Assembly (NCBI RefSeq): GCF_022458985.1
Contig: NC_061781.1
Location: 20,981,001 to 21,045,000 of the forward strand
Direction: 5' to 3'
DNA: 64,000 nt
Source: Mugil cephalus
Lineage: Eukaryota; Chordata; Actinopteri; Mugiliformes; Mugilidae
The position numbers and the translations under genes were made by a program. The notes under the pieces were generated by a model. The model did no database searches and had not been told where the DNA came from. It worked only from the letters and a program-made list of their open reading frames with translations. Shown here piece after piece: positions 1 to 11,795 of the stretch (position 1 is its first letter; each line of letters begins with the position of its first letter).

Positions 1-580
1 TTTAATTGGAAGAAATATTGAGGCATCTCTGTGCTTCAGGGAGACTTGGATGACTTGTAACTTTCTACTTCTAAACTTGGACGAAAGAGCAGTGAGTCAT
101 TGTATTTGGCCCTAAGCACCTCAGATATTCAGTATCATGCAGTTACTCTGGATGGCATTACCTCAGCCTCAGATCCTACCCTGAGGAAACATGGAGTTTT
201 TTTGTTTGTTTTTGAACAGGATATGTCCTTTTACTTGCCCATAAAAAGTGTAAAAAGGGCTCTGTTTTTTCACCTTCACCTCTGGGTGTCATGTGCATAG
301 TTAATATTTCCTAAGGGAAACTTCTATAATATGAAATGTACTGGGCCCAGCACAGAACCATGTGGAACACCATGATTTGTGTATGATCAGTAGGGTCAAA
401 TACAGCACTGAGCTCCAATATAGAGACAAATGAGTTGTCTGATGTGCTCTTACTTAAGTTTTAAAGTTTATTTTAAAAAAAACAGAAAATTTAATGTGCA
501 TTTGAATGCTTTTAACCAGCCATTGTGTGAGCTGTGGAGTGCACATTTACTCATGCGTTGCACGTTGCGCTTCCTCTCAG
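1..580 (+). other. sestd1 intron, 5' part outside the window
   Basis: No coding exon is visible here. The stretch ends in a pyrimidine-rich tract and an AG at 579-580, the acceptor of the first visible sestd1 exon. The gene's first exons, including its start codon, lie to the left of the window. Confidence 0.7.
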
Positions 581-2568
581 GTGATCCTGGTTTCGGCCAA
601 TAAACTGACCCGTTACATCGAACCCTGTCAGCTGACCGACGACTTCGGGGGAAGTCTGGACTACGACCACAGCGACTGGCTCAACAAGAGACTGGTACCG
701 TGTTTTATGTAAAATCTTTCATGTATTCATGATTTTATTTGTTTATTTTTGTTTTTATTAATTGCTGTAGAAATGCCGTTGCTATGGTTGCCTGGCCCCA
801 GGACTGAGAGGCTTGTGTTTGTGCGTTGCAGGTTTTTGAGAAGTTCACAAAAGAGTCGACGTCACTGCTGGACGAGCTGTCAATTATCAACGACGGCGAC
901 AAGAGCAGCTCGGTGGACAAGGACAAGTACGCACACATACACAAACGCAGACACACGGCGGTAGTATATAGTCTACTGACAGCAGACAGAGCAGATCCAT
1001 AGTTGTGTGTCTGTCTGTCCTCTGCAGATCAGCTGACTGCGCCCTCTTGCCGTCCTTTGACCCTGAGACTGTCCTTCAGACTGGTAAATATAATTTTCTC
1101 ACCTTTAATAGGTATTTTCACAGAAGACTCTGTAATGAGTTTTGTCTGACTGTGTGTTTAAAGTGTTGCAGCTTCGCACCCAAACAAGACATTTGCAGAT
1201 AAAATGCTCCAGTGCAGCTTTCTCCTCTTTGTTATCGAGGACCAACCTACTTATTTTCCATAAAGCACACAGTGATGGCTGCGACAGCTCCACTGTAGTG
1301 AACGCACAACGATAAACCGCATCCAGTTTTCAGGTCAAGCGAGCAGCAATGAGAATAAAGGAGGTCTCCATAATGAAGCTCAGACATGATGGCTGACTGA
1401 ACAATCATTTCACTATCCTCAAGACAAACACGCTTTATTCTGACATAAGAGAAATTAATAGAGCATGTTTAAAAGTGCCGTTCCTGGTTGATTCGGTCAC
1501 ACCTATAGTTACTGGTGGTAGAAACTAATGTGTCTGCAGATGACAGACCTTTTTCCATAATTTTATTTTTGTGAGCAGTGAAAGCAGTTGGTTACCTTCA
1601 CTAAGTAGTTGAAAGATGTGCAGCTCTTCATCTAACAGCTCAATGTGGCTGCTCCACCTGGTTCCATTTTAGTTCATATTTTAAACTGTTGTCAACAAAT
1701 ACCAAAAAAATATGTTTTGTTGATTTATATTGGATGGACAACAACAAAAAGCATTGCATTTCATAATAAGGGTCATAATGCACTATATAAATACTGCAGT
1801 ACTTTAATATATGGGTTTGATCATCAATGTGTTACCTAATTTACCAGTAACAGACATTCATTAAAATGAAAGTTGCCTCTTTAAAATTTTCATCCTGAAT
1901 GCTGAATACAAGAAAAAAAAGAAAACATGATGACTACAAGCTCCATAAAACTCAGTTCTACTTCTCTACATACACAAGATGCTTCTCTGTAAATGGGGGC
2001 AATCAAACAGCAACATATGGATGATTATTAATTTATTAATTCCTTAGTTACTGCTGAGTTGTAACTGGAATTGCGGAAAGAATTGGATTCAGATTTGTTA
2101 CACACAAGCTAGTAAAAATTAATGGATTCTAATAAAATGGCCTTTTACGACTGTTTTAATGTTTGGTTTGTGTTAAAACGGCATCAGAAAGTTAGTAATT
2201 CAACTGGATGGTTATTTTTGGTGGGTGTAGTTTGGTGCTGTGAGACTGGACTGAATTAAACGCTCGAGTGTTTATTATTTAGCCTAGCTCGCTGAATGAA
2301 ATGTCAAAATAAAATAAACATGTGTCCTGGCAGCACAATGCAATTCAGTAGTACTACAAACCACAGCCTCCACAGTGAAACCACAGTTGAATCAACATCT
2401 CCCTCAGTTATTTTAAACAAACGCCAAACACCATAACCTTCATGGAGCTGCAACATTTAGACTGGGAGCAGGACGGTTACATTTGAATGCGTTTCAATGC
2501 ATTTTATGAAATCCAGAGCAAGAAACAAAAACCATGTAGCGAAGAAAAACTTTATATATATACATACA

Positions 2569-2604
<36 letters not shown>

Positions 2605-5600
2605 TTTTAATTTTTTTTATCATTTATTTATTTTTTTTATTTAGTATTTTCAGTCTAGGAAAAAAACAAGTTGACAATAAGCTGTCAAGGAAGAAAACAA
2701 ACAAGCAAACACACAATAAAAAAACATGAGGGCTCCTCTGTTGATAATATTGTTGTATAAAATGTCCAGTGTCTTTAATTGTTAATGTGTAGTGTCCTCT
2801 ATTGTTTTGATAAAACCAGGCCATGTCTCCAGCACTGTCCTTGGGCGAAGAAAAGCTTTTTTTGGCAGGATAATTATTTATGTATTGGTTTATTTCGTTT
2901 GGACAGTGCATGTTAATGAACAGTACATACACGATGTATTGTAACGATGCTGGTGTTAGCATTACATGCTAAATTTCATCCGCAGTCCCCACCAACAAAT
3001 ATATACACACATATTTTAAAAACAGAAAAAAAGGTCAACACATTGCAACACAAAAGGCCAATATAAAACAACATCACGACACCAAAAACAAATAAAAACA
3101 AGAATTCTTGTAGGTTTGGTTGAGTGGATCCAATATTTAAGTTGAACTTTAAAAGGACCAAAAGTTGGACATTCTTTTATCGTAGCGATTAGTTTGAACA
3201 GCTCATCTGATCTGCTTGAGGCTGCCCCGGAAAAAAAGAGTAACGGTATCAAGCAGACAGATTCATACGTTCATCTGGATAAAGCAAATCCACTGGATAT
3301 AAACACGGTACAATCAAGAGTACACATAACAGATAAAGAGGACGGATAAAGCCAGCAATATTTATTATAAAGCAGCTTAGTGGGAATTTAGCCTGTTCAT
3401 GAAGCTACTGTTAAAAGAATAAACGAGCAGACAGTAAGCAGATAAGGAGAGTATTGGTTCGGTTTGTGAGGAAAGGACCACGAACGAGAAAACGAGCCAC
3501 TCAGCAGATCGGGGACGTGCAGCCGAGGCATCGATTTCCCTCTTTGAGTTACCAACCTTGCACAACAACGAAACACAAAGAGGGAATTCTGTGCTAAAGA
3601 AGGCTTTGGAAGATCCCCTTCAGGCTCCTGAAGCTTGATACCAGAGTCAGATGATGACATTTTACATATGGAGCCATTACAGTGAACAACAGTTGTGCCA
3701 CTGTTCATTTAACAGTTGTTAATAGCGTCACATCGGGCCAGCAAGGTATGAAGTTTCACAGATCCAGACACACTAGCTCCTCGTCACCCTGACCTGGAGG
3801 AGGAGAGGAGGCTCGGACGTAAATAAATAGACGCTAACGATGGATGAATGATGACGGCTGCGTTCACTGTACTGAGCGGCCTGTGTCTGTGTGTCGGGGC
3901 GGAGGTGAAAGGCGTCTTTGTTTGCGGTGCCACCCTCCTCCCTCCACCGCCTCCTCTCGTAATGTAACAGCATGTACACACAAACAAACAAACAGTGACG
4001 CATTATTGTTTTCAGATGCCTTAATAACAGCCTTTTTAAAATGTCTCTCTCTCTCCGCAGGTCATGAGCTGCTGTCGGAGCTGCAGCAGCGTCGCTTTAA
4101 CGGCTCGGAGGGGGGAGGCGGAGGAGGAGGGGGAGGACAGGGAGGTGAGGATGCGGACGCGTTCGCGTGACTGTGCCGGTTTGGCCCAGACTGACGGGTG
4201 GAGAGGTGGAGGATTTACAAAATGCTGCCTCCAGTGTTTGGTGCATATTTGTTTGTCCGAGCTGGAGTTGAGTGCGACGCAGCACAAGTGAATGATGGAT
4301 TGTCGGGGTTGTGGGTATCACTGTAACACCAGGAGCGAGACGTCAGCAGAGTCTGCTGCTGACAAGTGTGCCTTCGCTGTAGTTCCACATTCGTCTTTTT
4401 CCGTGACGCCTGTTTGAACTTCTCCACTGAAACATCTAGAAAACACTTAAGCGCTTCATCAACATTATCAATGCCCTGTAAAATGTTAAGCTGCAGACTT
4501 TATTATTTTTTACTGAAAATGAATTTCCTGCCTGATCCCTCTCTGATCCCCGGCCCCCAGGTCCAGCCTGGTGCCCCATGGAGGAGGAGCTGCTGGCTCA
4601 GCCTCAGGTCATGAAGCTGCTGGACTCGCTCAGGGAGCAGTACACCAAATACCAGGAGGTCTGCAGGCAGCGAAACAAGCGCACCCAGCTGGACGAGATC
4701 CACGCCAAAGTCATGCAGGTACTGTCGCCGTGGCCCAGTGGCAGGTAGAGCGGGGCGATCACGAACCAGAGGGGCAGGGGTTCGAGACTCAGTTGGGCAC
4801 TTGAGCAACTAAACACTAAACACAGAGTGGTTCTGTGAAGTGTCATGGTAGATCTAGGTCTCACTTGTGCCTCCAAAACAGTTGTGACTCATCAGAGAAT
4901 GGATGTGGGCCTTCTGTGGTAACAGAACGTTGTTGGGGGGAGCTTTGGGTCCTATGGGTTGAGGGGAGGGGCCTCTGTGGATCGCATACATACTTGATCA
5001 CTTCATCAATTTGGGATTTAATAGATTTGGAGGCCAGGTCAACACCTTGTGCTGTTCTTCAGGTTTTCTTGAATTGTTCCTAAAGCGTTTTCCTGCTGGG
5101 GATGGATGCTGCCGTCAAGGAGTGTAATTTCTATGGGGCGGGGGTGCCTGGTCTGGTCTAGGTGGGTGCTACATGTCTAAGTAACATCAACATGAATGAA
5201 AAGCAGGTCTTTCCCAGTATAACACTGAATTCTCACAAGGTGGTCAATGTTATCTATTTGCCCAGTCAGTGGTCATAATGTTGTGGCTGATCGGTATATA
5301 TATATCGACATGCATTTGGTCGACTGTGATTTAAGATTTTGAAGGAATTCATTTGCTCTGGTTGTCAGATTTATTTACCTTTATTAGAATCAAACCCCCT
5401 CCCCCCTCTGTTTTCAGGGTTTACTCTAAGCAAAGCTACGCTAAGCTAACTGGTTGTAGTTTCACAGGAGATTTTTCTTTCAATAACATTCACCTCCCCC
5501 CATACACCCTATTTTTAATTCATTTGTTTTATTTTATTTTATTTGTAAAGGTCGAGCACAGAAAAACAGAAGCACTTAGTTGTTCATGTGCACGCGGGCG

Positions 5601-8600
5601 ACTTTCATTTCCAACACATTGTCCCTGTACGCTTTCCTTAAAACACATGTTGTTGAACAAATGTGTGAATGTGGCCTCCGTACAGCCGCTGTGTGTGTGT
5701 GTTCAGGAACAACTAGATTATATGGTCACTTGAGTTGCTGCCGCCACAGGGGCTGATGGGTAACACCGACCGTCTTGGAGATGAGCCTGACATTGCCATG
5801 GTTACCGCAACATGTCGGTCGCTAGCCTGGAGGATTTGTGGTGGTGGTGGTGGTGTCGGAGGTGGTGGTGGTGGTAGTGGGGGGTTTGGCCTAGTTCTGG
5901 ATCGAACTGTGGTGTGTTTGTGTGGTGTTCAAGGCACCACTGACCTGAAATGAATAATAAAATGCAGTTAAGTCATGATGATCCTGACGTGTGCACATCT
6001 GGACGGACGCTTTACAGATGTTACTGTCTGGCTCTGCTGTGGTGAATATTTCATCCGCAACTCATGACTCAATTATGACAACTGTTTGTAGTTTTATTTT
6101 GTAATATGCAGTGCAAACACACAGAAACATTATTGCCGCGTATAAACATAACACAACATCAGGTCAAACAAGACATTTTACTTTGTAAAATAGACTTGGG
6201 AGTTCATGTCTTTCTTACAAACTCCAGGCGTAGAGTTTTCTGCATGTGAGCGTTTAATCGACAGAGATGGTCTTCTAAAAGACAAACACAGATGTATTGT
6301 GGGAAATGTAGGTTTAACCCATTTTATCTCTGGCTCCACACATACACTAGAGCTTGATCACACAAACAGTAGAGCCCAGGAGCCCCCTGGTGGCCACTCA
6401 TGGACAGTGGAGATCCTCAAATACAACAACTTCTTCCTCCTCCTCCTTTTCTTGTCTCCTCCTCTAATAATAATAATCTAAATAATATCTCACAGTATGT
6501 TCGTGTTAGCGAGAACATCTGTGACGTTTCTCCTTAAGTGTGTGAATCGTCCTGATTTAAAAGTCAACCATGGTTTTTACACTCTAGTGGTTTAATTCAG
6601 TTCTCTGGGGGTTTTGTCTTCCTCTCAGGTGGTGACGTGGCTGCAGGGTCCTGGTTCAGAGCTGTTGAAGACCCACCAAGCTATCGGAGACTCGATGCGG
6701 GCGGCTCAGGCCCTGCAGCAGAAACACGAGGAGATCGAGAGCCAGCACAGTGTAATGACACACACGGACACACGCACACACACAGACACACACCATCATC
6801 TTCACGTGACAAACTAATGAGTTAAACACAGATCCTCTGCTGTCTCTAGCCTGACCGCAGAAACCATTGAATTCTTAATGCATTTAATAAAACACGTTGA
6901 TGCTGTGATCTCTGCTGACTCACACAGACACACACCAGTCTGCTCACACTAAACTGAAAAATTAACACAAAATACACTAAATATTAGAAACACTTTTCTC
7001 TGTGCACGGTGTGATATCACATTAGGATTTAATAGCTTCGTTATCAAAAAGATAAATAAAAACATTAACTGTCATGAAGTTATTTATTATATCACTATTT
7101 TCAAAATAGTGATGTTCGATACCAACGATTTCCCTTCTGATCCGATACTGAGTGAAATTCAGGCTGGTATCACTGATACTGATCCGATACCGATACTTTG
7201 TGAAAATACACCCTAATGTGTCTGGTAAACCTAATAAAAGTAGTGTATTTCAAATTTATTTCTTTATTTTAAAGTAAAGTAATTAGACCATTAAAATAAA
7301 TTATTGTTTAACTATTAAGAACTACTATAAAAATAAAACTTGCATCTTAGTTCTGATACTGTTCTCTCCTCTTCTGTCCTCCTCATCATAAATGCCTCGT
7401 ATTCTGTGTTGTGGTTTAACCTGAGGTTTGTTGTGTTGCCACAACTCAATAGTTTAGTTACTTTCCACTGTGTTCCTACATTACCTCAAATGACTGAAGT
7501 ATCAAAGTATCGATATTCTGCTTTGAGAATCGTTTTTAGTGGTATCAGAGGTATCGATCAATATTTCAGGACCGATACTCGCATCGCTAATTTGAAATGT
7601 GAGCTGTGTGGTGATTCTGTGTGTGTCTGTGTCTGTGCAGGAGTGGTTTGCTGTGTACGTGGAGTTGAACCAGCAGATCGCTGCCTTGCTCAGTGCCGGG
7701 GAGGAGGAGGAGGTTCTGGAGCTGAAGGCGCTGCAGCAGCAGCTGAGTGACGTCTGCTACCGTCAGGCGGCTCAGCTGGAGAGCCGACAGAACGTCCTTC
7801 AGGCGGCACAGAGCTTCCACAACACCACACAGGAGGTAACAGACAGACATCGCCACTAAACATATAAGATACACATCAGGATTTCCTTTACATAGACATG
7901 TAAAAGTGGATTTAGCTCAGTCAGAGCTCTGTGTTTGCAGCTGTCCCAGCAGCTGGACGGTCTACTGGGCATGCTCTGCGCCGACGTGGCTCCAGCCGAC
8001 GGAGCGTCGATTCAACAAAACCTCAAACTGCTGGAGGAGAAGCTGCAGTCTGTCGGTTTGTACTCGCAGTAATGAATCTGTTGGCGGTCCTCGGAAATAA
8101 TGAAGGGTGCAGTAAAGTTCCTGTGGGGACATTAACGGCTTTCCTCCTCATGCAGAAGCCGGTCTGACCTCCCTGCGTCAGAAGGGGGGGTCGCTGCTGG
8201 AGCAGATGTGCAGCCAGCCCTCGTGGCCTCTGGAGGAAACCGAGAGTCCGGCCGGAGAGCAGCAGGACAATGTTCAGCAAATCCAGTCTGTAATGGAGGA
8301 GATGCAGCTCCGCAAGCAGAGGTAACTGTCTCCTGGTTTTTCTTTTGCTGCGTTTGCTACAGGTTTACGATGAGAAGAATATATTTTTTTTAAGGGCTTC
8401 CTCCGATCAAAACAGTGTGTTCTGATGAGATGTTTTCATTCAGATTGTTAAAATTTTAATCCAATTCAATCCAATCTAACTTTATTTATAAAGCACTTTA
8501 AAACAACCACAAGGTACCAAAGTGCTAAGTGCTAAAAGACAACAAATAAAACACGTAATAACTTGCACAAGGTATAGATACAAGATAAATTAAATACATA

Positions 8601-8814
8601 TAAAACATCAGTAAAAACAGCTATACAATAAGATAAGACAACACAATAAAATAAACATCTTACAGGGTGTCAAAGGCCAGGGACAAGAGATGAGTTTTAA
8701 GAAGAGATTTAAAAACAGACAAGTTTAGGGGCTGCAACAGCGAACGCACATTTTTCCATTTTAAATCATCATGTTGTTTGTTCTGCAGCCTGTTTGTGTG
8801 ATTAAAACACTGAC

Positions 8815-8873
<59 letters not shown>

Positions 8874-11795
8874 GCGTGTGCGTGTGCGTGTGTGTGTGTG
8901 TTGCAGGTGTGAGGACATGGTGGACGTGAGGAGGCTGAAGATGCTCCAGATGGTCCAGCTGTTCAAATGTGAAGAAGATGCTTTACAGGTCAGACGCACA
9001 ACAGCATAAGAGCAGACACACACATATCTGTATCTATGTGCACACTTCCAGAACTGGTTGTGAGGACTGTGTGTGTGTGTTCAGTCCGTAGAGTGGCTCG
9101 GTGAACTGCTGGACGCCTTGTTGAAGACTCACGTCAGGCTGGGCGACGACTCGCAGGAGACCAGGACCATGTTGGACAAGCACAGGAAGTTTGTGGATGT
9201 AGCTCAGGTGAGGCTCTTGTTTTATCTTTAGTAAAAACAATTATATAAATATGCACCATGTTGGTTTGGCCTATTAGCTCATGCTGAGGCTGAACTGATA
9301 ATTGGTTTTGCAGGTGCTTTGGCAAAAATAAAAAGCGGACAAAGAAAAACTTTGACCTTATGTTGGCGCAAAAGTTGTACTTTTTATTTTGTGGGAAATT
9401 GTTTCTGAACTATTGCATGACCATTCATCCAAACCACAAATGTCAACCTCTAATTAACATTTGCTGCCGATTTGCAATTAAAAGTCATAGTGGTTTGTGT
9501 CTGCTGTTGCCTGCTGACAGTGACGACAGAATGGGTAGACTATGGATAGATTGATGACATCAGATGGCAGTTTTAAAGTGTTATCACTGGGAAATGGAGA
9601 ACAAATGTTATTGTGTTGTTATCGCAAAGCGTCTTGGCCACTCAGAGCCACTCTACATTTAATATCTTGGACTGAGTTTGCTTCTACTGTTAGAACAAGC
9701 TGACAGGCCCGTCCTGATTTCTTAGACATTGTTGTCAACAGTGACGTTGCATTAAAAAGTCAGGGTGGAATTGTACAGTTCTTTTGGATGGGTTGCATTC
9801 AAATGTGCACAGCCACAGCAGTAATTTGTTTAGTTTTTGTACTTCCTTGGAACCATCTATAGGAAAAGTCCATCTGTGGCCCCAAATGTCCCACAGTTGG
9901 CAATGTTACTTTAAAAATGTAATCCAATACAATTACAGGTTGCCTGTTAAAAAAATGGAATCAGTAACTAATCAGTAAGTGTCACAATATACAAGCAGTG
10001 TACCTGATTATTTTTAGTTGCTTTTGGATTACTTCAATTCCAAACATGCAAATGAAGACAAACGTGTACAGAAGATATGTCATCAGCTAAAACGGCTCAG
10101 TGTATTTATTAGAGAAAGGCATAAAATCTCATTTTACACTCCAGGAAATGCTGAGACCAGACAAACCTGTATTATTTTATTTATTTATTTTTTTTAATCG
10201 GGTATCCGTTGATTTTTTTGATTTTTTTGATTTTTTTTTTTAAAGTGGGAAAAAAAAGAAAATTAAAACCAGAGCCATTTGTATAAAATATACTGGTAAT
10301 CTGATTACATTTTTATCCCTGTACTGTAATGGATTACAGTTACCATTTTTTTTTGTATCCTGCTTACGTAATCCCATTACGAATCCGTTACTTCCCAAGC
10401 CTGCAAATGTCTGCATAAATCTTATGGCAATCTATCTGATATGAATTATATTATTATCATTACAGTAGAAATGTAGTTAAGAGCTGCTGGTATCAATGTT
10501 TCGATCACCTGACAAAAAAAATGGGCCAAACTAATTTGGATGTTGTGGTATAGCTTCGCTAAACACAACCGCCTCCTTTCCTCCGATTTTGTCATTGTTC
10601 TCCCTGATTTAAAATAACTTTTGTCAGTCTTTAAATTCAAATGTTTTCGGTCTGTCCATTTGATACAGTCAAAAATACGACAATAATTCACCATATTTCA
10701 CAACCTACCTCAGTGCTTCCAAAAAAGTTAACGAGATGGTGCAGAAGAAATAATTCTGAAGTGAGTGACATTAACTCGTATCTTTTCCTTCAGAGCACCT
10801 ACGATTACGGCCGCCAGCTGCTGCAGGCGACCGTCGTCCTCTGCCAGTCTCTTCGCTGCACGACGCGCTCGTCCGGAGACACTCTGCCGCGGCTCAACCG
10901 AGTCTGGAAACAGTTCAGCGTCAGCGCCGAGGAGAGGCAGCAGAGACTGGAGTTGGCTCTGAACTTCCACACGTCTGCTGAGAAGGTGAGAGATGATGCT
11001 CAGTTAGGTGTTAATGCTGTTTTCAGATCATATGCGCACTCGGTACATGTGTTTTTCTTTTTGTTTTTAATTAAATTTCAGGTGTTACAGCAGGAATGTG
11101 TGGAGGCGGAGTCTCTGGATGAAGTTGACACTTCAGGAAGGACTCTTCTGGACAGACTGACCGTGCCTATTATCTTCCCTGATGGGTACAAACACACACC
11201 ACATATGCACATTCCTTCCCGACACTCTGGTTCTTTGAGAGAAGGGAGTTGCAAAAATGCTAACTTTTTGGCAAAGCCCAGTTTTAGCCCATGCTCGGGG
11301 ACATTTAAAACAGCTGCTTGCCACATAATAAGAGCTGTGAGAGTCAAGAGAGCTGTGCTATTAGGTCCCCGAACCTGGCCTGTTAGCATTATGGGGACTC
11401 GCCTCTGGATCCCCATAATGCTAAACAGGCCAGTAGCACGCGACAAAACACAAACATGCTTCATAATACGAGCTCCCGACTCACGTTTTTGTGATTATTT
11501 CAGGAGCGAGCAGTACTTTGGGAGTCCCAGCGACACGGCAGCAGCAGCGGAGGGAGTCCGAGAGCGCCTCCTGCTGGTAGAAGAGCGACGACTGCAGCTT
11601 CAGGAGGCGAGGCTTCATAACGACGACCAAGAGGAGGGAGTGATGAACGGGCAGGAGGGACGGCTAGATGTAATCGGAGAGGAACTGAGTGAAAAAGAGG
11701 AGCAAGAAGAGGAGGAGGAGGTGGAACATGAGGAGAAAGACGGCGACGCAGAGCGCCGTGATGAAGGTTTAGATAGGGCGACGCAGGACTGTTAA
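581..11795 (+). CDS. SEC14 and spectrin domain protein 1 (Solo), 3' part, 14 exons
   Basis: Exons: 581-694, 832-926, 1028-1083, 4061-4144, 4561-4718, 6629-6751, 7641-7835, 7941-8055, 8156-8321, 8907-8988, 9085-9207, 10794-10985, 11082-11185, 11504-11795 (TAA at 11793). All junctions are GT-AG and in phase. They sum to 1,899 bases, or 632 residues. The first exon encodes the end of the CRAL-TRIO (SEC14-like) lipid-binding domain, with [12 protein letters not shown] and DWLNKRL. The rest are spectrin-type helices with [30 protein letters not shown] and [18 protein letters not shown], then EQYFGSPSD near the end. I recognise this as SESTD1 almost residue for residue. In mammals it is a cytosolic scaffold that binds phosphoinositides, TRPC4/5 channels and the Dact1/Vangl2 polarity complex. 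Unlike the mammalian protein as I recall it, it has a glycine tract (exon 4061-4144) and an acidic Glu/Asp-rich tail of about 60 residues. The start codon is outside the window. Confidence 0.96.
2353..2450 (+). repeat. Dispersed repeat shared with lectin upstream regions
   Basis: The block contains ACAGTTGAATCAACA, GTTATTTTAAACAAA and CATAACCTTCATG. It aligns by eye with 18,640-18,735 and 23,141-23,235 (same strand) and with the inverted stretch at 56,290-56,540. It therefore occurs both in this sestd1 intron and upstream of lectin genes. Confidence 0.6.
2551..2606. repeat. (CATA)n microsatellite
   Basis: About nine uninterrupted CATA units flanked by TA dinucleotides, within the long sestd1 intron. 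Confidence 0.95.
4731..4835 (+). mobile_element. tRNA-derived SINE-like element
   Basis: Directly downstream of the exon ending at 4718. It shows an A-box-like TGGCAGGTAGAGCGG and, about 45 bases on, a B-box-like GGGGTTCGAGACTC. There is no cloverleaf acceptor stem, so it is a SINE head rather than a working tRNA gene. Confidence 0.55.
4836..6628 (+). other. sestd1 intron remainder
   Basis: Apart from the SINE and Tc1 remnant, this part of the intron before exon 6629-6751 holds a GGT/GGN-rich stretch at 5830-5885 and AT-rich sequence. No exon is recognised. Confidence 0.5.
4838..5305 (-). mobile_element. Tc1-like transposon remnant
   Basis: Read on the minus strand it starts with a terminal repeat of the type CCGATCAGCCACAACATTATG (near 5,300). 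It continues with pieces of a Tc1 transposase gene (the region around GTGTTGACCTGGCCTCC) and stops near 4,840. Large internal deletions and stops make it inactive. A second fragment of the same family is at 15,610-15,815. Confidence 0.65.
7107..7589. mobile_element. Non-autonomous DNA transposon with CGATAC motifs
   Basis: Many copies of CCGATAC and GTATCGAT, with similar inverted ends (TAGTGATG at the left, CATCGCTA at the right), inside the sestd1 intron before exon 7641-7835. It has no coding capacity. It resembles widespread fish hAT-like miniature elements. The family is inferred. Confidence 0.5.
8446..8760. repeat. Fish interspersed repeat, probable LINE tail
   Basis: An AATCCAATTCAATCC run is followed by CTTTATTTATAAAGCACTTT and AGGTACCAAAGTGCTAAG. 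This resembles the 3' part of a common teleost interspersed element. Non-coding. Confidence 0.5.
8817..8902. repeat. (TG)n microsatellite abutting a splice acceptor
   Basis: A TG/CG dinucleotide run of about 85 bases ends a few bases before the TTGCAG acceptor of the sestd1 exon at 8907. It therefore forms part of that acceptor's upstream tract. Confidence 0.95.
9208..10793 (+). other. sestd1 intron, no recognised gene
   Basis: A 1,586-base AT-rich intron. Near 9,900-10,400 it has several TAATCTGATTACA-like motifs of a degenerate repeat. No exon is seen. Confidence 0.5.
11376..11432. repeat. 22-bp inverted repeat in the last sestd1 intron
   Basis: The left arm 11376-11397 (TGGCCTGTTAGCATTATGGGGA) and right arm 11410-11432 are reverse complements except for one extra A, with a 12-base loop. 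It may be a small palindromic element or an RNA hairpin in the pre-mRNA. Confidence 0.8.

Larger units (their letters stand above)
1084..4060 (+). other. long sestd1 intron with repeats
   Basis: A 2,977-base intron between exons 1028-1083 and 4061-4144. It holds the lectin-promoter-like repeat at 2353-2450, a CATA microsatellite at 2551-2606 and, near 2875-3250, a block resembling a common fish LINE-tail repeat. I see no further exon. Confidence 0.6.

Noticed and set aside
4731-4835. Possible tRNA gene
   Set aside because: A- and B-box-like motifs are present, but there is no paired acceptor stem or anticodon arm; SINE origin is more likely.
8802-9023. Long open frames on both strands made of repeated Cys-Val or Thr-His
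   Set aside because: They are translations of the TG/CA microsatellite before a sestd1 acceptor.
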